From assembly GCF_000003605.2 (NCBI RefSeq), contig NW_003122928.1, positions 68,598 through 97,286 on the forward strand: DNA of 28,689 nucleotides, given 5' to 3'. Position 1 is the stretch's first letter. Each line of letters opens with the position of its first letter. A program made the position numbers and the translations under genes. Below are positions 22,447 to 28,689 of the stretch, one piece after another. The notes under the pieces were generated by a model. It did no database searches, was not told the DNA's origin, and saw only the letters and a program-made list of their open reading frames with translations. This stretch comes from Saccoglossus kowalevskii. Taxonomy: Eukaryota; Hemichordata; Enteropneusta; Harrimaniidae.

Positions 22447-23393
22447 AAGACGTTGACCTTCACGAACTACCGGACAAGTACACTACGTGTATTTGACTTT
22501 TCGGTAGGGTTTACCTTAGCATTAGTTGTAATGACGTCATGTGGGGAAGGAGAAGACAATTCAAACTCACTGAAATACGAGGCTTGCAAACAGCATCGGG
22601 AGTAGGTCCCAGGCGGGGATCAGCATGATAAAGTACATGGAGCAACATTTTCAACTTTATTATACAGTGTATCGTACAATATATATGCATATATATCTGT
22701 ATCTAATTTGTTTATAGGTAATCAAAAAGAGAAAGGAAAACACATACTATCTGCATGATCCAAATTTATTACATAACCCTAAAGTAGTGAGACAATTTGT
22801 CTAGAAAAAATGAAACACTATACTTCGCAAAAAAATGTTTTCCATGTATTTTTTGTTCATATTAACTTAACAAATAAAATTGATAATTCGCCTCGAAAAG
22901 AAATTATAAAATCAATTTAAAAGTTGTTTTCTTTAATTTAATTTTTCATCGGTCAAATAGAATACTGATCTAAAGATTATTAGTTATTTCTGATTTCCGA
23001 ATTGATGGTGTGTTACCAAAACAAAATAATTATGCTAATTATGTACATGTAATTATCTACGAGCACAAAAGACAAATACTTCCCGATTTGAGCAACATTT
23101 GGCCCAACTTTAACACAAACTTAGCTCATTGAAAATAATTCATTTTATTGAATAAAAGTTCAATTAAACAAAAAAAAATCCTTAAGTATCATTGCAGCAC
23201 TAGTCAAACATACATGGTTCACACTTTCTAACTGTACTATTTAAATTTTTACAAAGTATTTTTTAGGGTTTATTGTTAATATATCCTCACTGAAATCATC
23301 ATTCCAAGTATTTCCTCACACCTTCAGAACAGGCAGTAAGGGCAGGTCCGTACATCATTAAAACTCACTGAAACATTTACGTGACTATTACCT
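22447..23393. other. AT-rich intergenic DNA downstream of the DED gene
   Basis: I see no gene. It lies beyond the predicted polyadenylation site of the minus-strand DED gene. Confidence 0.5.
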
Positions 23394-23399
23394 TTTATT
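23394..23399 (-). terminator. Polyadenylation signal AATAAA for the DED gene
   Basis: TTTATT on the plus strand reads AATAAA on the minus strand. It is the first canonical hexamer after the stop codon at 23693-23695, giving a 3' untranslated region of roughly 300 bases. It was chosen by position and motif only; another occurs near 23142. Confidence 0.45.
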
Positions 23400-23692
23400 T
23401 TAAGAAGATTGGAAGCTGGCTAAAATGAGCTTTTAACTATTTCATCTCTGTAATACATAACATTCTGACCAGTTGCTTAGGAATTATACATAGTTACATA
23501 GCATAAATACAAATGCAATGTACATTAAATGTAGTATATTATATTTTCCTGTAATGCAGGTGTATATATTTTAAGCTTTTTTGGTTAGTAATGGAGAGAG
23601 TTCATTGTCAATTAATGCGTATTTTTAAGTGACAAATACATTTTTATCCTAACCCTTCTTATTGTTTTCCTATTTGTTTTTTTCTTCTAATT

Positions 23693-25702
23693 TCACTTCA
23701 GTCTTGAGTTGCGCGGTTTCTCCACTTCGTCGAATCCCGTTCTGAACTTGACTTTGACTTGTTCAACTAAATCTTTCCGATCTAGTCCCTGAAGTAAGTG
23801 AATAAGTGCTGCTGGGTCATTTTTTGTTAGATGTCCTGTTTCGTACAATTTCCGAAGCAAGGCATATGGTTGCTCTTTTTTGAGTTTCTCTCTTGCACCC
23901 TTTTTAAAAGGCGGTTTTAGTGTGTCGGTCCTATCAACCAGGGTCTTATATTCTGATGAGAAAAGAGAATATACTAAATGCAAATATACTATTGTATTGT
24001 AATTTAAATGGACACTACTTGTTGTGTGAAGTGTGGCGTCGTCAATTGGAACGCTTTGCTTATATCATTTTGCTAAATTAATCAATAATAAATATCTCTT
24101 CAAAATAGTTTTTTTTTTACATACAGAAATTGTGCTTGACATACAGAAATTGTCTACCAAAATGAACGCAGTGTACTCAGGGAGAGAGCAATCGCCATTT
24201 TAATTTGAAGCAATATAGTAATCATGTATGGCGGACCACAACAATCACCCACGACATTGGCCCACGCACGATATTACTATGTAACAACAAAGAGGACGTA
24301 CGACGTAAAGTATGAATTAAATATGACCCGATTGTAAAAAAATACACGTGTTTGCTAGTCACGTGCCTTGCTCTATTAGAACTAATACTAATTTTCTCGA
24401 TATTTTTCAACCTTCGACACCTTGCTGAGACTCTTGACTCACGTCCCGAGGAACAGTTAGAAGAAATATAACAAAACTACGCCCCTTATTTAGGCATGCG
24501 TAAAATAGCAGCGACGTTCCGAAAACCACAAACTGTGCTCGACATTGTATTTTCAGTTATATAAAGACAGAAAAAGATATACAAATAAATAAGTTTGAAA
24601 CGGCTATTGTAACAATCGTCGCGCAGAACATGTACAAGTATGTATTGTACATGCGTTGTATACGTCACTATAGGTCCCATGTAGAACACGACGCGGATCG
24701 ATGACTGCAGCGCTTTCCGCGCTGGGGACAATAATTGTATTATTATACCAGACAAAATATCATTGTGTAACACGCAGCATTGTAAGATCACTCCCGCCTA
24801 AGACTTCAATGACAACAATTATATCTACATTGACATATAACTGTGTCATGACACTTCCAATGATTTGTATGTATTTATATACCTTCCAATATTACTTAAA
24901 TATACATGTCTTTATATCATCTACTAAAGGGCAGTGGTGAGGCAATAGCCGAATGAATAAACCTTGTGATAGGTCAGCAGGTAATGGTTCATCTTGGAAT
25001 CGGGACCAATTGTTATTTATACCACGGAATAAAACCGTAGTGGTCAAGTAAAAAGGAATTTGTGTGTCGTGCCGTGTATCAAATATGACATACCGCTGAT
25101 TTCTTTGACTTGTCATGTCATGATTCGTTTACTGTAAATATATATGTTAGTCAATCTAAGGTCCGTGTCATTTTAAGAGAGTCTACAGCCGCTTTACAAT
25201 TGTGGTGTCCATTCATCACTATGATACAACATGCATTATACCTCCTGATACAAGGTACAATAACATAATTTTATAATGTAATTCCTGATTCCGTGCTGTT
25301 AAATGATGACTTAGTGTGCATACGCATGTGTCAATGGTATTTAAATGCAATAGAAACCCCCTTCTTGCACAATGGCAATTGATACTTCGGATATATAATC
25401 CCTTAGTACTTCCCTGTGAATAAATAAATGAAAAATCACTCATAACTATTTGAGTCTTCTGCATTTTGTCTGAAATACCTGCTCATTCAGCAATGAAATC
25501 ATGATGCCCCCTGAATTAAATTTTATTATATTTTGTACATAAACAACTACTTTGTGGGAGAATAGTAAGCTATACCTGCTTTACTATTTATTTTAGTTCT
25601 AAAATGATTATAAACATAATGTGTTCACTTACCAGCATCGATGTCAATATCCTCTGCCAAGTCGTGTAAAAAACATAAAAAGGGGTCAATTTTCATTGCC
25701 AT
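23693..25702 (-). CDS. Small death-effector-domain protein, two coding exons, 109 residues
   Basis: Exon 1 coding is 25702-25633 (23 codons plus one base) and ends G/GTAAGT. Exon 2 coding is 23952-23693 and follows TATTCTCTTTTCTCATCAG. The phase-1 join makes a GAA codon and an open frame of 109 residues. An in-frame TAA lies upstream of the first ATG. An acceptor-like site (TTCTTTATTGCAG, ending at 25743) suggests a further 5' untranslated exon. The protein is nearly all one DED: helix 1 around FLCFLHDLAEDID (8-20), helix 2 around EYKTLVDRTDTL (24-35), a basic helix 3 region (39-49), helix 4 YALLRKLYETGHL (53-65), helix 5 PAALIHLLQGL (70-80), then the diagnostic RxDL motif as R82-K-D84-L85 leading helix 6. 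A polar 16-residue tail follows. There is no caspase, death domain or second DED. By family knowledge it is probably a cytosolic adaptor or decoy in FADD/caspase-8 type signalling. It could instead be the first part of a larger gene spliced differently. Confidence 0.7.
23953..25632 (-). other. Intron of the DED gene (1680 bases)
   Basis: Bounded by GTAAGT (25632-25627) and a pyrimidine-rich CTCATCAG (ending at 23953), phase 1, between DED helices 1 and 2. Inside is a 20-base-spaced direct repeat ACATACAGAAATTGT (24119-24133 and 24139-24153). At 24938-25010 a TAGCCGAATGAATAA word resembles a pol III box A, but no clear box B follows. The two opposing frames around 24486-24940 match nothing known. 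Confidence 0.65.
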
Positions 25703-25742
25703 TCTTGTTGAATTATAATCTTGTGTATGTTATGTTGCACTG

Positions 25743-25755
25743 CTGCAATAAAGAA
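25743..25755 (-). promoter_or_regulatory. Predicted 3' splice site upstream of the DED start exon
   Basis: On the minus strand a long T-rich run ends TTCTTTATTGCAG at 25743, about 40 bases before the ATG. It implies that the start codon lies in a second exon and that the promoter is further upstream, above 25812. A GTAAGT donor at 25811-25806 would give only a 69-base intron. Confidence 0.4.
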
Positions 25756-25815
25756 TGCAAATATACAGAAAAACACAACATTTCAAGTTGATATTTTTTT
25801 AATAAACTTACACAA

Positions 25816-25917
25816 TTAGATTCGCTGGAGTAATTTGTGAATGTCTCGTTGAATAAAACCAGTATCTAACAATTTTCTGTAGTGCACCAAAACATAATGC
25901 AAACCCGTTTTACAGAA
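25816..25917 (-). pseudogene. DED-like fragment just upstream of the DED gene
   Basis: A 33-codon minus-strand stretch between stops contains VLVHYRKLLDTGFIQRDIHK followed by LLQRI and a TAA. It resembles helices 4-5 of the intact neighbour (YALLRKLYETGHL, then ALIHLLQGL): the same R-K-L-x-(D/E)-T-G turn and L-L-Q repeat, but three residues shorter. No start codon, helix 1-3 region or RxDL motif was found. It may be an exon relic of a tandem DED copy or chance similarity. Confidence 0.35.
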
Positions 25918-26769
25918 ACTTTAATTCATTCAGCTTTTTGATTATGAAACAAAAATAGTTTGAATGATACAATTCACTCCTCCAAAATTAAACTTAAGTG
26001 ACTATATTCTTAAATACTGACTACTAGAAATATACTTTCTTGTTATCAGAGAAAAACGGCTCGTTAGAAACGACTCGATGCCAACGAGCCTGAAGACAAT
26101 GATCTCGTTATCTATATTTCAGCCAATATTAAATTCGTAATAAGGGACGTCCATTGTGTCAAAGGTGAATTTACCAAATATGACGTATTTCCATAATGGA
26201 AAGATGAGTACTTCATCTATAAACTACTCATATCGTGTAAGTGTTTCAAAAGTATTTTAATATTGCCATACTAGTCTTGAAAATCGAAACGGTGGTAATC
26301 AGACTCTAGCTTGTTGTGTCAGAGATGAATATTTAAAACTTTCCACGTGTTCTCGATTAATAGCGTGGAAGAAATATGTGACTGACTTTAGTCTGCGATG
26401 CCAGGTCATTTCGTCTGGCAAATATTCCCGTTATCATACCAAGCATTTGTTTGCATATTAAAATTACTATTTATGATTTCAGTTGACGCTACTTCAATAT
26501 CTGAGGCGATTTCTGTAAATCTATCGTAAATTTGTACACTTGCGTGTGACACATTCAGGTATATGAAATCACTAAGTTTAGACACACTTGACTAATATAC
26601 TTATTTACCAGCCACAAACCTCCTGGGCACAATATACTTTCGACTCATTTTTGACTGCCTGTGGCTGTTAATTGTGATATTTGTAATTATTCATGAATGT
26701 TGATTCAATGTAGAATGCGACACTGATATCATGATGTAATGTCACGATAAAGTGGATGCAATCGTATAG
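25918..26769. other. Upstream region of the DED gene, no recognised gene
   Basis: No CpG-rich island or clear core promoter. It contains perfect short inverted repeats: GGCTCGTT (26058-26065) with AACGAGCC (26083-26090), TTCCACG (26341-26347) with CGTGGAA (26364-26370), and TGCCAG with CTGGCA around 26399-26420. Confidence 0.45.
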
Positions 26770-27146
26770 ATAATACTGGCACAGGACTGCAGTTATAGTT
26801 ACACTACAAACGTAATACTACCCATAAAATAATAGTACACTATTGATAATACTGATACTTTTTTGTAATAGTAATACTGTAATATAAATCTATGGTAATG
26901 ACGTAAAGAATATATTTTTGTAAAATACAAATATTACTCTTATATTGTCACATTACTTCATTTTAGTTTCAGCAATCGTACTGACAATTTTACTCATCGC
27001 GTAATACTAACCATATTGATAGAGTGAACTTGAAGTTTTACAAATCGCGTAATACAGAGAAACTGCATAGTATCTGCAAGAGTAATACTTTAATAACACT
27101 ACAATAGTGACACCGTAATACCGATTGCACTTGTACAGTAACACTG
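26770..27146 (+). repeat. Cluster of GTAATACT/G words
   Basis: GTAATAC or a one-base variant recurs at about 26812, 26871, 27001, 27049, 27082, 27115 and 27138, with related TAATACTG words at 26771 and 26847. The longer word ATCGCGTAATAC occurs twice (26997-27008 and 27045-27056). Spacing is irregular at about 23-130 bases. This is a degenerate dispersed-word cluster in non-coding DNA. Confidence 0.55.
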
Positions 27147-27659
27147 AAATAAAATGATTGTATCTCTGCAATTATCAAACCAATACCAATCGCAATGATA
27201 TGACGATGTTTTGATGCATATATAGTGTGTATAAACTACCCATTGATCATGATAGAGTACCAGTTCTTAAACAAATTTGAATCACCGAGCGCCAGGTATG
27301 TTATAACAACTATAGCCATTGTTGGCTGAACTTTGATCAGCCCATTGTATATATTGCAATGCAGCAACATAAACGCAATGAAACTTGAAGCTTATTTTCT
27401 CGTTCATGAGCCGAGTGTTTCTGAATGTACATAAACATTTCTGTTATCGAATACACATCACCCCTCTAACAGCCATGTCATGTTTGTGTTTTGTGTTTAT
27501 AGAATGCAAAGTGAAAATACCTTCTGAAAACGTCAGACTGGAGCGGACTCGATGTCGACTGTCACGATGTCTGTGAACACGCGATTAGTACCTGGAATTG
27601 TTTGGTTACTACATAGAGACAATATTTCATTGTTGTCGATCCGCTCCGCTAGGATTATC
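27147..27659. other. Non-coding stretch, nothing firm
   Basis: The frame at 27385-27576 contains an acceptor-like TTTTGTGTTTATAG near 27501, but the text after it has no recognisable domain and ends soon. Confidence 0.4.
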
Positions 27660-28470
27660 CTTAACTTTAGTTGTGAGTGATTTTCTGTGTCTTCGAGTAA
27701 TAACACTCCCGTGGTCTTTTCGTCAAAACTTGACAGGCAGGCAGGTCACACCTAAAATTTTACAAAACAAAACAAATCCTGGCCCACCGTTGACATAGGA
27801 ACAGCCCACATACTGATTTTTGATTAGCTTCGCGTAAAATGTATCTCCTCTTGCAAATATATGACTAAAAACTTCAGATATAGCCCATTCAACTAAAAAC
27901 CTCAGACATAGCTCATTTTACTCAACTTAAGTGTGGAAACAAAATTACTATCTGTTTTTTGATATCCTTTTTCATTACCGAAAATTTGACCTCAAAGCAA
28001 AGTTGGCGTGACTTTTCACCAGTAATGGCTTATTACTCTTCTGTGATTTTTTTGGCAGGGTCTATTTAGTTCATACTTGGTATGCAGGTCATACCGTCAC
28101 TCTCCAGTTGGATGGTAAAATCGGAAACAAACTGCTGTCCCACCGATGCCATGACAACAGCCAAAAGCTGATTTTTGAATAGCTTTGCGCCAAATGTATC
28201 TCCACCTACAATTTTAGGATTAAACACCTCGGCATAGCTTATTCTATTCAGCTTGAGTATGGGCACATAGTTGCTATTCGTTTTTTAATCTTGTGTTTTA
28301 TAAACGATAAATTTAACCTCAGATTTGGGCTAACTTTTCACCGGAAACCGATTTTTAACACTTCTGTGTGTTTTTTTTGGCTGTGCCGATTTCGTTCATA
28401 CTTTGAAATAATTTCTGACCCACCGTTGGTCACAGCACAATTGACATCCTAAAGCTGACACAGACTGGTG
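27660..28470 (+). repeat. Degenerate tandem repeat, unit about 280-360 bases, 2-3 copies
   Basis: The same series of words recurs in order. CCCACCG occurs at 27783, 28139 and 28419. CTGATTTTTGAWTAGCTT with AAATGTATCTCC occurs at about 27816 and 28168. ACTTTTCACC occurs at 28011 and 28333. CTTCTGTG followed by a T-run and TGGC occurs at about 28038 and 28361. TTCATACTT occurs at about 28071 and 28395. Copies differ by many substitutions and by length. Open frames in it are not conserved between copies, so it looks non-coding. Confidence 0.7.
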
Positions 28471-28689
28471 TAACATTCTCTTAGGTAAACGAGTACGAAT
28501 TCTCATTTGATTACCTTATATTTTGGTCAAGATTATCATTTGAATGGTAGTAACATAGTAACTTAGTAATAAAGCACACAATTACTAAATGCAAGATGTC
28601 GGGACAACTCGCTTGTCCAGGGTCCGCAGCTGTAGTTTTGTGGTTAATTGGTGCGACGCGATAGTAGGGAAAAGCGCAATATTTATTTA
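28471..28689. other. Window end, nothing recognised
   Basis: Short non-coding flank. The last 100 bases are more GC-rich but carry no motif I can name. Confidence 0.4.

Noticed and set aside
24486-24940. Overlapping opposite-strand frames of 101 and 79 codons
   Set aside because: They lie inside the predicted DED intron, with no recognisable domain and no splice support.

Overview
This is a gene-poor, AT-rich stretch of animal nuclear DNA, not bacterial or viral. Nearly all open frames are short, no operon layout is visible, and the one convincing gene has a clean GT-AG intron with a polypyrimidine tract. Much of the sequence is repeats and gene relics. Small death-effector-domain (DED) proteins, a NADAR-like fragment and a sulfotransferase-like P-loop family known from marine invertebrates suggest a marine invertebrate, perhaps a mollusc or another lophotrochozoan. 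That placement is inference; no ribosomal RNA or other marker gene is present to settle it.

Layout. Positions 1-2100: the left edge carries an inverted repeat (1-81 against 1929-2008) and a 7-base tandem repeat. Positions 2332-2415: a candidate minus-strand first coding exon with a strong splice donor. Positions 3173-3535: a complete DED reading frame broken by one in-frame stop. Positions 5086-16138: a nested inverted-repeat structure of about 11 kb. Its outer arms (5086-8432 and 13026-16138) each hold a decayed copy of the same sulfotransferase-like gene. Its spacer holds a NADAR-like fragment (about 8986-9117) and a second, tighter inverted repeat (10647-11299 against 11340-11932) with a loop of about 40 bases. 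The 133-base assembly gap lies inside that inner hairpin. Positions 16139-23390: mostly non-coding, with a tRNA-like element, degenerate AT-rich elements, a 14-15 base quasi-tandem array (about 21850-22170) and a compact multi-stem inverted repeat (22325-22446). Positions 23394-25702, minus strand: an intact two-exon gene for a 109-residue protein that is essentially one DED, with a DED-like relic just upstream (25816-25917). Positions 26770-27146: a cluster of GTAATACT words. Positions 27660-28470: a degenerate tandem repeat of about 300-350 bases.

Function. Only the DED gene looks functional. DEDs are homotypic adaptor modules of the FADD, caspase-8 and FLIP type, so its product is probably a small cytosolic adaptor or modulator of death or immune signalling. 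A broken DED frame and a DED fragment in the same window point to local turnover of a DED family. The inverted repeats would make long double-stranded RNA if transcribed.
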